From the NCBI GenBank assembly GCA_947650285.1, contig CANTFL010000504.1, positions 60,481-124,480 on the forward strand: a stretch of 64,000 nucleotides of DNA, given 5' to 3'. The notes beneath the pieces are model-generated. The model was given only the letters and a program-made list of their open reading frames with translations, made no database searches and had not been told where the DNA came from. This document shows positions 9,815-19,786 of this stretch, piece by piece. The stretch comes from Hyaloperonospora brassicae. Its lineage: Eukaryota; Oomycota; Peronosporomycetes; Peronosporales; Peronosporaceae. Both the position numbers and the translations under genes were made by a program. The number at the start of each line of letters is the position of its first letter. The first letter of the stretch is position 1.

Positions 9815-10235
9815 TCCAGCAACCTCAAGAGAATTTGCAAATCTCTTGACGAAAGTTGCTCCAGATACACAATCATTGTGTGTCTCTGCACCTGGTGATG
9901 ACGTTTCGCTCATCACCTTGAAGTTGGAAGCGACAAATGATTTGTCGCTTCGTGCCCTAGTAGACTGTGGGGCGTCGAACAACTTTGTTCGACGCCAGTC
10001 ACTAGAGGGTCGTAGGCTCAAGTTTGTTGAGCGCGACATTCCCCTCACGAGGATGACGGTGCGCCTTGCAACAGGCGCATCGATAACCGTTGAGAAACGT
10101 GTAGTAGGAATCCACTACACGTTAGAGGGCGAACAGTACGATGATGACTTCATCGTACTAGATCTGGATGACAAATTTGATGTCATCCTGGGATTACCTT
10201 GGCTCAGAAAGTACGAGCCAAGGGTGAGCTGGTAG
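9783..10235 (+). CDS. Retropepsin-type protease (family I copy B)
   Basis: Read in the -1 frame after gag. The catalytic motif is ALVDCGASNNFV, with Asp in a D-C-G-A version of the usual D-[ST]-G-A, and the C-terminal motif is FDVILGLPWLRKYEP (the I-L-G-x-x-W-L of these enzymes). The domain appears complete and would process Gag-Pol as a homodimer. The first internal Met is at 9846 but frameshift entry is more likely than initiation there. The frame ends at VSW-TAG (10233-10235), and the same stop in the same context occurs in copy A. Confidence 0.8.
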   Translation, partial: SGSVGAERPTDPATSREFANLLTKVAPDTQSLCVSAPGDDVSLITLKLEATNDLSLRALVDCGASNNFVRRQSLEGRRLKFVERDIPLTRMTVRLATGASITVEKRVVGIHYTLEGEQYDDDFIVLDLDDKFDVILGLPWLRKYEPRVSW

Positions 10236-10709
10236 CATCGATCCGTGAAGATGCCTGCCGCTTGTTCATCAGATGGCCATCTGATGAACATCTTGGAGCG
10301 TCCACAAGCGTGTGGATGTTCTGCGAGTGAGTGCGATGGCCTCACTTGAGGTACGGTCGTTAGCACGACTGCACAAGATCACAGTGTAGTTGATCACTAC
10401 ACTGTGGAGCAAGCTCCCGGCGGCTGTACAGGAGTACAGGCGGCGCCGAAGGTCCACCACTCGAATAAGTCGATTGGACCGGGACATGGATGCATGCCTA
10501 GCGGACAGCATCTTAGAGAAAAGAAACCGGTTGCCCACAAGCGGCAACATGGCCATCCTAGGTCGACTGGAGAGCCGACCGTAGAGGATCGAGACCTGAC
10601 TGTGGTTGCACAGCCACAGTCAGAAGACGTCGAGGGAATAAGTCCCCACGTACTTGAGGAAGGACTTCCTTAAGAGTCTCATGCTGAGGGATAAGGCCCT
10701 CAGCAACCT
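10236..10709 (+). pseudogene. Protease-RT linker of pol (copy B)
   Basis: The segment aligns with the open linker of copy A (…STTRISRLDRDMDACLADS…, DLTVVAQPQSEDVEG). It changes frame through one extra base near 10560 and carries stops near 10347 and 10671. Positions 10261-10412 have no counterpart in copy A, either an insertion here or a deletion there; they contain a perfect 28-nt palindrome (10263-10290) and other hairpins. No enzymatic domain was recognised. Confidence 0.55.
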
Positions 10710-12692
10710 GTGGAAACAAGTTCCCAGGAAATAACCGAGGCGTTGAACGTCTTGGTTAATGACGGATCACGCGTAGGCGCTTATACGCTTGATCTGATTG
10801 TGCCTCCGAAGTTAACTTCGGAGATAACTCAGTTGCCAACGCTAGAACCGAAACGGTTCTTGCGTGATCTGCGTAGTGGCAAAGCCGAGCTAATCTGCAT
10901 CCTCGTCACAGAGGATGAGCATGTGACCGATATTCGGTTGGCAACAGTATTTGCTGAGAACGAACGGGTTCTCAGCAGCTCATCGATGGACGAAAGTGTC
11001 CTCGATGAGAAGACTCGGATTGAGCGATACGCGTCTCAATCCTGGGAGTCACTTCAGACAAATCCTTTGTATAAGGATTTGATCGAATTCAGGGATGTGT
11101 TCCTTGAATCCGTACCTTGCGAGTTGCCTAAGGACAAAGGCACTCGACACGAGATCGAGCTCAAACCGGGCTCGAAGTACTGTGTCATGAAGCAGTGGCC
11201 ACTGCCTCGTGAACAAGTACTAGCGATCGACAAAGTCTTTGCCGATCGCTTAGCAGCGGGCCATGTGAGGGAATCAGCATCCCCTCACAGCTCTCCGACC
11301 TTCTGTGTGCGAAAGGCCACAGGAGGGTGGCGGATAGTGCACGCATTCAACAAGTTGAATGCTGCAACGGTATCGGCTCAGACGCCGATAACGAGGAAGG
11401 ACGTAATCATAGATGGTATGTCGAAGAGTACCATCTTTTCGTCCATGGATCTGATGGATGGATTCTATCAGATCCTCATGCGTGAACGGGACATCCCGTT
11501 CACAGCAGTGAGTACCACCAGCGGGATGCTGTGGGAGTGGCTAGTTATGCCACAGGGGCTGAGAAATGCCCCTGCATCATTCAACAGATGTGTCACGAAT
11601 CTGTTGAGACCGGTGCGAGATTTAGCACCGAGTTGCTTAAACGATGTGTTCGCCCATAGTCGGGCTATGGACGGAAAGACGGACGTTGAAGTTTACAGAA
11701 CTCACGTTCGTCAAGTCCTGTAACTTATGCGCAAGCAAAAGTTGTACGCAAACCTCAAAGAGTGTATATTCGCGGCTAGCGAAATACCACTTCTTGGGTG
11801 CATCGTGGGCAAACACGGCGTACGCCCTGATCCCGAAAAGATCAAGGCGATCACCGACTGGCCAGTGCCAGTCGATGTCAAGGGACTAAGGAAGTTCTTT
11901 GGGCTAGCGGCGTACTTGCACAAGTACTCGCGCAACTACGCCGAAATGACGGTACATCTTTCTTGTTTACTCAAGAAAAATGTCAAGTGGTCACGGAACG
12001 CTGAGTGCCAGCGTTCCTTTAAAAGTATCAAGCGGAGCTTGATGCAGTCGCCGATCTTGGCGATTGCAGATCAGGACAGACCATTTCATGTGGTCTGTGA
12101 CGCCAGCGATTTTGCGATCGGCTGTGCGTTAATGCAATTTGATGCAGATGGCGCAGAGCGCGTCATCTGTTATCAGTCGCGTCAGCTGCAGACAGCTGAG
12201 CGCAATTACCCAGTGCATGACAAGGAACTCCTTGCCATGAAGTACGCACTGGCTAAGTTTCGCGTCTATCTCCTCGGAGATAGACCGTTTGTTGTCTATA
12301 CGGACCATGCGTCACTACGCACGGCCGTAAACAGCCCACACCTCTCGCAAAGGATGGCGAAGTGGCTGTCTTTCTTCGCAGAGTATAACTTCTCCGTGAA
12401 GTATAAACCAGGACGACTCAATGTCGTCGCTGATGCGCTTTCGCGCCGGCCCGATTTCGAGCCGGATGCACAATCCAACAGTGAGGATAAGCCCACTGTT
12501 GCGACACTGAGAGTCAGTGTCCCGTCGTCAAGTAAAATTGACGACGTACGAAAGGCATACGCAGAAGATAAGGATCTTCTGCGATTGATGGATCATCTGG
12601 TGAATCCATCCAGTAAATCCATGAGGGATTTACCGGCTTTGTACCGACCCTCATCGGATCGGTATAGTACACGCAACGGATTGCTGTACTAA
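10710..12692 (+). pseudogene. Reverse transcriptase and RNase H (family I copy B)
   Basis: One frame with a single internal stop (TAA at 11721-11723, where copy A has Gln). The RT fingers and palm show FCVRKATGGWRIVHAFNKLN, FSSMDLMDGFYQI (first catalytic Asp at about residue 247) and WEWLVMPQGLRNAPASFNR. The YxDD box reads CLND (11634-11645), so the first Asp of the pair is Asn and polymerisation should be lost. RNase H from about 12085 keeps its acidic set: VCDASD, HDKELLAM, YTDHASL and VADALSRR. The frame stops at TAA 12690-12692, in line with integrase. It would copy the RNA into cDNA in the particle. Confidence 0.9.
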
Positions 12693-14533
12693 TCAGCTGT
12701 TGCCGACGACACGCCTCGTGTCGTCGTACCCGCTCATCATGATTTGCGTTTACGCATCATGTATGAGTGTCACGATGCCCCAACAGGCGGCCATCGTGGT
12801 AGAGAAAAGACTTACCTCACGGTAAGTCGTGACTTTTACTGGCCACGCCAGTATCAGTTTGTCCGCAAGTACATTCGTGCTTGCGAGGTTTGTCAACGGG
12901 TGAAGCCTAGTCCTTCATCCCGTGCGCCATTGCAGCCTCTGCCTGTTCCGACAGTGTGCTGGCAGTCCGTTTCAATGGACTTCGTCTTCGGGAAACCCGA
13001 AGACGCTCACAAGAATAATGGTATTCTTGTGTTTGTAGACCGATTCAGCAAGATGGTCCATCTTGCTGCTGTCCCTGAGTCGATCAAGGCTCAAGGTTGT
13101 GCTCGTGTCTTTCTCGACACGGTCTTTAGACTCCACGGGTTACCCCGTGAACTCGTATCCGACCGTGACCCTCGGTTCACGGCGGCATTTTGGCAAACCG
13201 TGTTCCGTACTCTCGGAACACGATTGAAGATGTCCACTTCTGACCATCCAGAAACAGATGGTCAGACGGAACGTGCGAACCGTGTCCTCGAAGAGATTCT
13301 TCGAGGATATGTCCACTCGTTTCCGAGTTGGAGCGAATTCCTACCCATGGTGGAATTCGCCATCAATAATTCGGTGCATGCTTCAACACAGCACACACCG
13401 TTTTGCGTGAATGGCCTACGCCATCCACGAGTGCCCACCCTTATAGAGTGTGACTCTTGGATAAGGGGGGAGGGACTCGCTCGAGCAAAAACCGTTTTGG
13501 CTCTTGCTCATCACGTGTCGACGCTAACGTCGTCACGTATGATGCCGATGTCGATCAAGTCGACATCGATGAAGAAGATCACCTCAATAATAGCGATGAC
13601 GCTATTATTGACTCGGATGATGATGACGATGCTGGTATATTCAGCATCGTCAACGATTATGCCAGCGAGGAAGAAGACAACCTCGCTGAAGAAGAGAGCA
13701 ATCTCTTAGCAGTGCGCACGAAGCGCACTGAAAGACAAAACAAAGAGTCAGCAGGGAACTTCCTGCTGACTCGAGAAGCGGTAGTCCGTTTCGTTCAGGA
13801 CGCCATCGCAAATGCGGTGGACCGTCAGAAACGGAACGCAGACAAGAATGGAAGAGCAAATGTTCTTTCATTTAAAGTTAACGACCTAGTACTACTGTCT
13901 ACGGTAAACTTACCTGGACATGCAGTCACTAGTGTCGGCAGTAGTAAACTACTGCCGAAGTACATTGGGCCATTTTGAGTGTTGCATCGCAAGGGCAATG
14001 CATACACGATCGAATTGCCACGTAGGATGTGCACGCATCCTACGTTTTACGTGGGGCGACTCATACCGTACTGTCAGTACGAGCCTTCTTCTTCCGATGA
14101 AGATAGCCCCCACGTTCAAGAACATCCATCAAGTTCTTGCGTTCGCGCTCCAGACGATCCGTCTGGTCGCGCAGATATGATACCTCGGAACTCAACCGAG
14201 ATATCTCCCCGCGAGCTGTCGCCAGCTCGCCGAAAAGGGAGCGGACATCCCGCTCGACCTGAAGCTGCGCTGTGGCATAATCGGCGCGATCCCTCGCCCG
14301 ATCAGCCTCGTGCTCCTTGCGGTTCTTCCGCACGGTATCAGTCAAAGCGTAGCGCCGGTCGCGCTCGTGCTTCAAGTCATCGCGCAATTCATCGATTGCG
14401 CGATCCATCTCGTAAGGGTCGAGATGGTGAGCTAGAATCATCTGGAGGAGGTCTTTCCTCCTCCACCACATCGTTTGGTGGATGCCCACGGTGGTCAACG
14501 CTTTCTAGTGGAGCGTATCTTGAATCACCGTGA
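12693..14533 (+). pseudogene. Integrase (family I copy B)
   Basis: In frame with RT after the TAA. The zinc-binding region is ECHDAPTGGHRGREKT…CEVC. The core carries all three catalytic residues: SMDFVFG (Asp near 12978), VSDRDPRFTAAFW, and DGQTERANRVLEEI. A length change in the G run at 13465-13470 shifts the frame. The continuation holds an unusual acidic insert (…DEEDHLNNSDDAIIDSDDDDD) before the C-terminal domain (NDLVLLSTVNLPGHA, KLLPKYIGPF). A TGA at 13976 replaces the codon after GPF, and VLHRKGNAYTIELPRR follows in the same frame, open to 14533. The tail overlaps the 3' end of the antisense gene. No chromodomain is seen. Confidence 0.88.
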
Positions 14534-15669
14534 CGATTGAGGATCAAGGACGAGCTACCTCGTCCAGTGGCGGGGGTATCCACCCTCTTGGAACAGCTGG
14601 GAGCCCCGCTCTCAGCTGTTGATGGATGTTGAAGGTCTCGTCCGCCAGTATGACGAGACCCATCCGATGAGTCCTCGGGCCCATCGGTAAACACGCGCCC
14701 TAGGCGCTTGTAGACGGATTGCAAGTTTGCAATCGCGTCACGCATCTCAGCCGAGATGTGTGCCCTTCCCCAGGGCGAACTTAGGGAATACACGTCCCTA
14801 TGTGCACGCTGCGAGTTGTCAACACAACTCGCACAAGGGTCTCCCCATGTGAGGCAAGGAATGTCTGCCTCACTCGACAAACAGTGCAACCGGTACCTAG
14901 CACCGGTTGGCGTTCGCCTTTCGAACCTGAGGCGTGTCGCCTCAAGTTTCTTGAGCCACCCTTCTCGTCGAAAATTCTTTACGTTTTGGACGAACGCGTT
15001 TTACGCAGCCAAAAGCGATGCTTTGTCACGCTTTTGGTTGCTGTTGTACCATCGATGTCTGAGAAAGACATCGAGATAAAAATCTTCTTCAGCGCGAAAG
15101 TTCTTCGCGCTGGAACTCAAGCCGTGAAGCTCAGTTGCATCGAATAAGGGTATTCGATGGTGTTGGCTTGTCTCGTGAGACAAGCTATTGATGATCCGTT
15201 CGGGCAAACGCCACGGCTTGAGCTCATCACGCTTCACAGTGGTACCTTTGTCGGTACCACGGCTCCCAGATTGACGACGGCTCACGCCATCGTCATCACG
15301 CTCGTGCGAAGACGCACGAGCCGGCGGTGGCAAGGAATAATATTCCCCACCGCCCTGATCATCGTCATCACTGCCGAACAGACTGTGATGCAAATCACGA
15401 GTCCGTTCGTTCGGCAGTGGCCTTGGCGAATACTGAGGCGTCGCCGGTGAGCGAGACGCCTCTGGCGCATTGCCCGAGTCAGACACGTCTGACTCGCCAG
15501 AGCAGATGACCTCAATGTCGGGGTCATCATGCGCACGCGGTGTTGTACCGCGTGCACCTGCAGCACCTGTTGCTACAGGCGAAGAAGGAGCAGCAGACGA
15601 CGAATCGTCTGCCGAAGAGGCTGGCACAGCACCGGGCTGTGTGGATCTTGAGTCACCTCGCATAGACAT
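14061..15669 (-). pseudogene. Antisense gene between integrase and 3' LTR; coiled-coil protein of unknown function
   Basis: On the minus strand a frame runs from ATG 15669 to 14389 with only one stop (TAA 15001-15003, between DKASLLAA and NAFVQNVKNF). A shift near 14450 leads into a second frame ending at 14061. The predicted product is about 535 residues. Residues 1-110 are Ser/Pro/Asp-rich, with DIEVICSGESD at 51-61 resembling a SUMO-interaction motif (inference). The middle is basic and aromatic (FYLDVFLRHRWYNSNQ, REGWLKKLEATRLRFERR), and the C-terminal 100 residues form a strong coiled coil (AIDELRDDLKHERDRRYAL, VSYLRDQTDRLERERKNL). It starts about 130 bp from the 3' LTR and converges on integrase. 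No known family was recognised. Confidence 0.6.
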
Positions 15670-15788
15670 GTTAACTATGCGAGGTCAAGCGGAAAGTGAA
15701 TGGAACGGACCCAACAAGTGCTCCCTGTCCCAATGGTGCCCAACGGGTGGCCTCCGTATTTTTGATATTCACACGGTGACTATCAGTT

Positions 15789-15799
15789 AAGGGGGGTGA
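15789..15799 (+). other. Polypurine tract (copy B)
   Basis: AAGGGGGGTGA lies directly before the 3' LTR, the position and composition expected for the plus-strand primer. Confidence 0.7.
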
Positions 15800-16191
15800 T
15801 GTAACGGGGCAGCCCGTTACATGGAATTGTCACTTTAAAGAAAGTGACAATAAAGAATATAAAGTTGAATATTCTTTGAACAATATCACCAAAGTGGTGA
15901 TATTGAAGGGTCGACCAAAGAGTCTGTTCATTGGTTGATATCTTGATGATATCAACCCACCAATCGCCGCAAGACGCGCGCAATGAGTGGTGACGAGACG
16001 TCACCATACACTCAGTTATATTAGTATAATTAAGTTAAGTCAAAGAGAGGGACAGTAGTTAAAAGACTTAATTATATTAATATAACAGTTCTGCTTTTAC
16101 CTTACCTACGCTTCCTCGCTTTCCTTGTGTACGTCTGTCGGGGCACCGAAAACCCTTGCGTTAAGTTCACGCAAGGGTGTGCCCCGTTACA
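15800..16191 (+). repeat. 3' LTR of copy B (392 bp)
   Basis: It matches 8203-8593 with about 8 substitutions and one extra A (GAAAACCC for GAAACCC). It starts TGTAACGGGG directly after the polypurine tract and ends CCCCGTTACA. The flank CAAAG resembles CAGAG before the 5' LTR. Four of the differences cluster in one spot (TTGCCACTTGT versus TTTCCTTGTGT), hinting at a local event rather than scattered mutation. Confidence 0.95.
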
Positions 16192-17460
16192 CAAAGCGTT
16201 AAACACCATACTGCAGTTCGCTCAGGTACGGGGTGGGTTCAAACTCCGGAACTAGCATAATTTGAAACATATCGACTCTAGTCGTTCGCCACAGTTTTAC
16301 AATAGTCACCTAAAGTTTGAAACCCTCTTTTAACACTAAGTCCTGGCTAGCCCCGTATATTCATGATCAGGACGATCGGCGGCATATATACTCTACGAAG
16401 CTCACCAGCTATTCCTTTACCGCCCTCAGTCGGACCAGATCATATGAATGGACGTTCACAATCGCTCATTCGCTTGTTTGGTGCACTCATGTAATGACAC
16501 ATGAAGAGGTAGACTCATGGTCGATGTATCCGTGGGCTGACAACCCTTGGATTATCTACATCGGGGAGAGCCTGTTAAAGCCACGTAAATATGACAAACT
16601 GCGGCCCTGTGCACCTCCAGATCCAGCGCATATGGGTATCAACTAGCTCATGTGCTCTTCCTACAGTCGGTGGAAAAGCGCACCAGCAGGCCAATCTATG
16701 ACGCTGGAGACTGGCAATCCTGTCAAGTCCACCTGAGATTGCCATTGGCACGCAGCTTCACGTTCACTGGCATATTCAATCACGGAACCCTCCACCTCTG
16801 GCTCATGTAAACGCCTGGGCGCACACATCGAATGGCCGCGTCCAAGGAATTTTATACGACCTAAGTTTCGAAAAGTCGAACATCATCGTCGTGGAGGAAG
16901 CAACTATTGTCATACATTGGATGTAGCTGCGGATACGATACCAGATCAGCCGACGGCGGTCGACTGTCAACTGCTTTAGGAAAGACAGCTGAAACATTTT
17001 ACAATATTTACGACACATACACGACTGCAAGGCATGCTATAGAAAGTGCTCGACATCATCGCAAAACGACATGCTCTTCTGGAATGAAAGAAACAACCGT
17101 TTCGGTATTATATTAGATGATAGAGGCACGTCAACTCCGCTGGAAGGTAAACTACAAGTTGCAGCGCGAAGTAGCGGCTGGCAAATCGCCACCCTACAAT
17201 AGACATCGGCTACATTGTGGACGCACGGCCACGAGCTCATAGACTAGGTTTGGTTCAGTTATCGCGTCGCGACAAAACAATTCAATATCCATCAGACTAG
17301 GCGTGCACTCGATCCATCTTGTGGCATGCAGCAGTGCTGCTACAAAGTGACGAAAACATTGGAAATCACCTTTTGATCCTGCCCGTGTCCCCAAGCCTGC
17401 ATGACAAAGCTTGTTTGTAATTGGACCAGTCAACGGTAGAAGATACACCCATTGCACGGA
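16192..17460. other. Intergenic, nothing recognised
   Basis: Only short, overlapping ORFs on both strands, the longest at 16317-16646 (plus, 109 aa), with no signal peptide or domain that I recognise. No LTR termini or tandem repeats were seen. Confidence 0.4.
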
Positions 17461-17529
17461 TTTCATGCGCATAGCGCCAGTCATAGGGCGCCGAAACTAT
17501 TAAGTGTGAAAATTAGACATCCTAGTCGG

Positions 17530-17865
17530 GACCATCCCGACAAAACGAAGGACTACGCCGCCGTCTGTAAGCGTTTGTGCCATATTCTTATCCGTGCTTC
17601 TCTTACCTGTTTATGGGTCCAACGAAACAGGGTCACGTTTTTACATGAACGCGCTACGATCGCCGGCAGCGTGGGACATGGGTTAATGGCAACTTCGCGC
17701 TGTGTTGCCAAGCGGGAGTATCGACACTCCGAACAAAAAACATGGGGTGGACGCTTGCTGGTATGCCAGAGCGAGCTCGAATGGACATCTTTGGGGTCAG
17801 CACCTCAGGTGCTCAGCCCTGTACAACTATCGGCCTCGAACGATAATACCGGCGTTGCTAGCTAG
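17530..17865 (+). pseudogene. Possible LINE-type ORF2 C-terminal remnant
   Basis: The translation contains CKRLCHILIRASLTCLWVQRNRVTF and GRLLVCQSELE. A Trp…ERN/QRNRxxF block with flanking basic helices resembles the C-terminal region found downstream of the RT in oomycete LINE-like elements. No RT or endonuclease domain lies nearby, and the frame changes near 17850. The assignment is from memory of the family pattern and is uncertain. Confidence 0.3.
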
Positions 17866-17884
17866 ACTAAGGATGTACCGGTAA

Positions 17885-18570
17885 CTTGCATCCAAATGGA
17901 ACAACAAACTAGTCTGTCTCTCTGTCTTATTCACGGTAACAGTTAATAATAGTATAGATCTGATATTCCTAAGCCCGGATGGAAATGCCGGTGCTCAATC
18001 GAGTTCGGTGGTTGCTCGGGGCTAACTACCGTCGACGACGCTTTCGGAATTGTCGAATTATGCTGCAGTGTCCTTGTGACGAACAGGCACCGTTTTGAAT
18101 CCGGCGCGGCCGCTCGGCCTGTCGGTTATTTAAAATGTGCAAATGCCAAAGCAAGCGTACGTGCCGCGCTGAATCCCCAAGATGACCGCTTTGTTGAAGG
18201 TGGGACACAAATGATGGGCCAATGGTGGGCTGATGCGATGGTCACTGTCACGAGTGACACAAACAAACATAGGGACACGAGGTTAAATGATTTATACCGA
18301 TTACATACATCCGGAGTTTATCAGAATAAATAACTCTTTCCATTTTCCCCTCGTACTGGATAATATCTTAGTGACTTGTCTACCCCAACACTCTTTTCCT
18401 TCGACCGAACGTGTGCGCATACCGTACCTTTGACGCGTGGCACGAGGATGCCGTCGACCGTAAACATTCCCGTCTCTACTCCGGCGCAACTTATGGCCGA
18501 GCAAGAAGAATGCCCGAGGCAGACCCTCACAGATTCTCGATTCCGAAATGGAGGATTCTTGCCAAAGAGG
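17885..18570. other. Intergenic, nothing recognised
   Basis: Short ORFs on both strands overlap one another without codon or domain support. Confidence 0.35.
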
Positions 18571-19134
18571 GGTGTCCGTAATCAATTTTTCCGAAATCAG
18601 TTGCCCGTAATTATTTGCCCGTAATCAGTCGCCGATAATAAGTCGCCCGTTGCCAATCACTCGCGGATCAGGCATTCATATTTTGACGCATGTAGTCAGA
18701 CGTCCATTAATCATTTGCCTGTAATCGGTTTCCCGTAGTCGGTAGCCCGTGATCGGTTGCATGTAAAGCGTTGCCGTAAACGGGTGCCTAAAGGGTGCCC
18801 GTGATCGTTGCATGTAATCGGTTGCCCGTAATCGGTTGCCCGTCATCGGTCGCCCGTCATCGGTTGCCAGTAATCAGTTGCCCGTAGCCAAAATTAGTTG
18901 CCCGTAGCCAAAATTTGTTGCCCGTAGCCAAAATTTGTTGCCCGTACCAAAATTTGTTGCCCGTAGCCAAAATTTGTTGCCCGTAATCAATCGTCCGAAA
19001 TCAGTTGCTCGTTCCCAGTTGCCCGTAATAGATGCCCGTAGTCAGTTGTCGTACCCAACACTCGCAATCAGGCATTCGTAATTAGACGCAAGTAGTCAGA
19101 CGTCCGTAATCAGTTGCCCGTAATCGGTTGCCCG
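18571..19134. repeat. Degenerate minisatellite, GTTGCCCGTAATCG-type units
   Basis: Tandem degenerate units of about 13-14 bp (consensus GTTGCCCGTAATCG) fill most of the interval. A sub-block at about 18878-18985 has five units of about 20 bp (GTTGCCCGTAGCCAAAATTT). A longer segment occurs twice (about 18650-18725 and 19051-19130: ACTCGC…ATCAGGCATTC…GTAGTCAGACGTCC), so there is also a higher-order duplication of about 400 bp. It lies about 650 bp upstream of the secreted-protein gene. Confidence 0.85.
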
Positions 19135-19726
19135 AATTTAGGCCGCCAGTCCGAGGGTGTGAGAGACAGATTTAGACACCCCTGTGCGCATGTCATCATG
19201 TTTCTCTGTGCTTATATGACTGGGGTGTAAGATCTCGATTGCGTTTTGGATCAATGCGTGTGGCCTCGGAAAGGACTATTTGTGCACCGGTGCCTTATGC
19301 AGCGGAGAAGTGCCGAGCGACGAATCAGGACGCTAAGCCCTGGTTGGCGACTCGTTTGCGGCCACCTGAGACAAAGCAGTGACGCGTGACGCTGAAGACG
19401 CATCCGGTCGTAGTACCCGTCTCTGGCCGCCGTCTGCGAGCGCAGCATGCACGAAGCACAACTGTATTCTGTCGGGCTTTCCACAGAATAACTTTCGCGG
19501 AAGGGCCTGTACGCGACAGGGGTCAAGTTATGAGTGGTTTGACCTCAAGTGTGAAATTTTGGGAATTCTGAAAAAATCTCAGTATATTCCGTGCGTGTGG
19601 AAAGGCTCTCACGGGTGGCGCTGCTGTCAACATTGTGTAGAATCGCGATACTTCCATCCCCATCCTGTCGCTCGGTCCCGAGTGCGTGCGCGGCGCCTAT
19701 CGCTTTCAAACTTTGCAATCTCGTTG
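19135..19726. other. Region between minisatellite and secreted-protein gene
   Basis: No recognised gene. It presumably includes the upstream regulatory region of the gene at 19787. The reading frame of that gene is open as far up as 19379, but the upstream part lacks any domain and is unlikely to be translated. Confidence 0.35.
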
Positions 19727-19741
19727 TTCATTCTGCCTTTT
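19727..19741 (+). promoter_or_regulatory. Inr-like oomycete core promoter motif
   Basis: TTCATTCTGCCTTTT resembles the oomycete initiator consensus (YTCATTYY followed by a T-rich stretch) and lies 46-60 bp before the ATG at 19787, fitting the short 5' leaders of oomycete genes. Confidence 0.4.
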
Positions 19742-19786
19742 GCCAAGCCGAGCACGGAACATCCATCAAGCCGTCCATCCAGCACC

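Larger units (their letters stand above)
8203..16191 (+). mobile_element. Ty3/Gypsy LTR retrotransposon, family I copy B, full length (7,989 bp)
   Basis: Complete structure: LTR 8203-8593, primer site, gag, -1 frameshift signal, protease, RT, RNase H, integrase, an antisense gene, polypurine tract and LTR 15800-16191. The LTRs differ by about 8 substitutions and one base of length, so insertion is fairly recent. Flanking pentamers CAGAG (8198-8202) and CAAAG (16192-16196) could be a target-site duplication with one mismatch. Coding capacity is broken: two gag frameshifts, stops in the linker, TAA at 11721 and 12690, a frameshift at 13465-13470, TGA at 13976 and an altered RT active site. Short perfect inverted repeats cover the whole element. 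Confidence 0.95.

Noticed and set aside
9497..10048. 183-aa minus-strand ORF opposite gag/protease of copy B
   Set aside because: It is the mirror of sense codons, kept open partly by the inverted-repeat structure, and has no independent protein-like features.
16317..16646. 109-aa plus-strand ORF
   Set aside because: No signal peptide, domain or neighbour support; within chance ORF length for this composition.
17545..17560. GAAGGACTACGCCGC shared with about 63692
   Set aside because: A single 15-base match without flanking similarity; likely chance.
18571..19134. Regularly spaced repeats as a possible CRISPR array
   Set aside because: Units are degenerate and directly abutting with no unique spacers, and the genome context is eukaryotic; it is a minisatellite.
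19379..19786. Longer N-terminal extension of the secreted-protein ORF
   Set aside because: The extension places the signal peptide internally and has no domain; the ATG at 19787 opens on the signal peptide behind an Inr-like motif.
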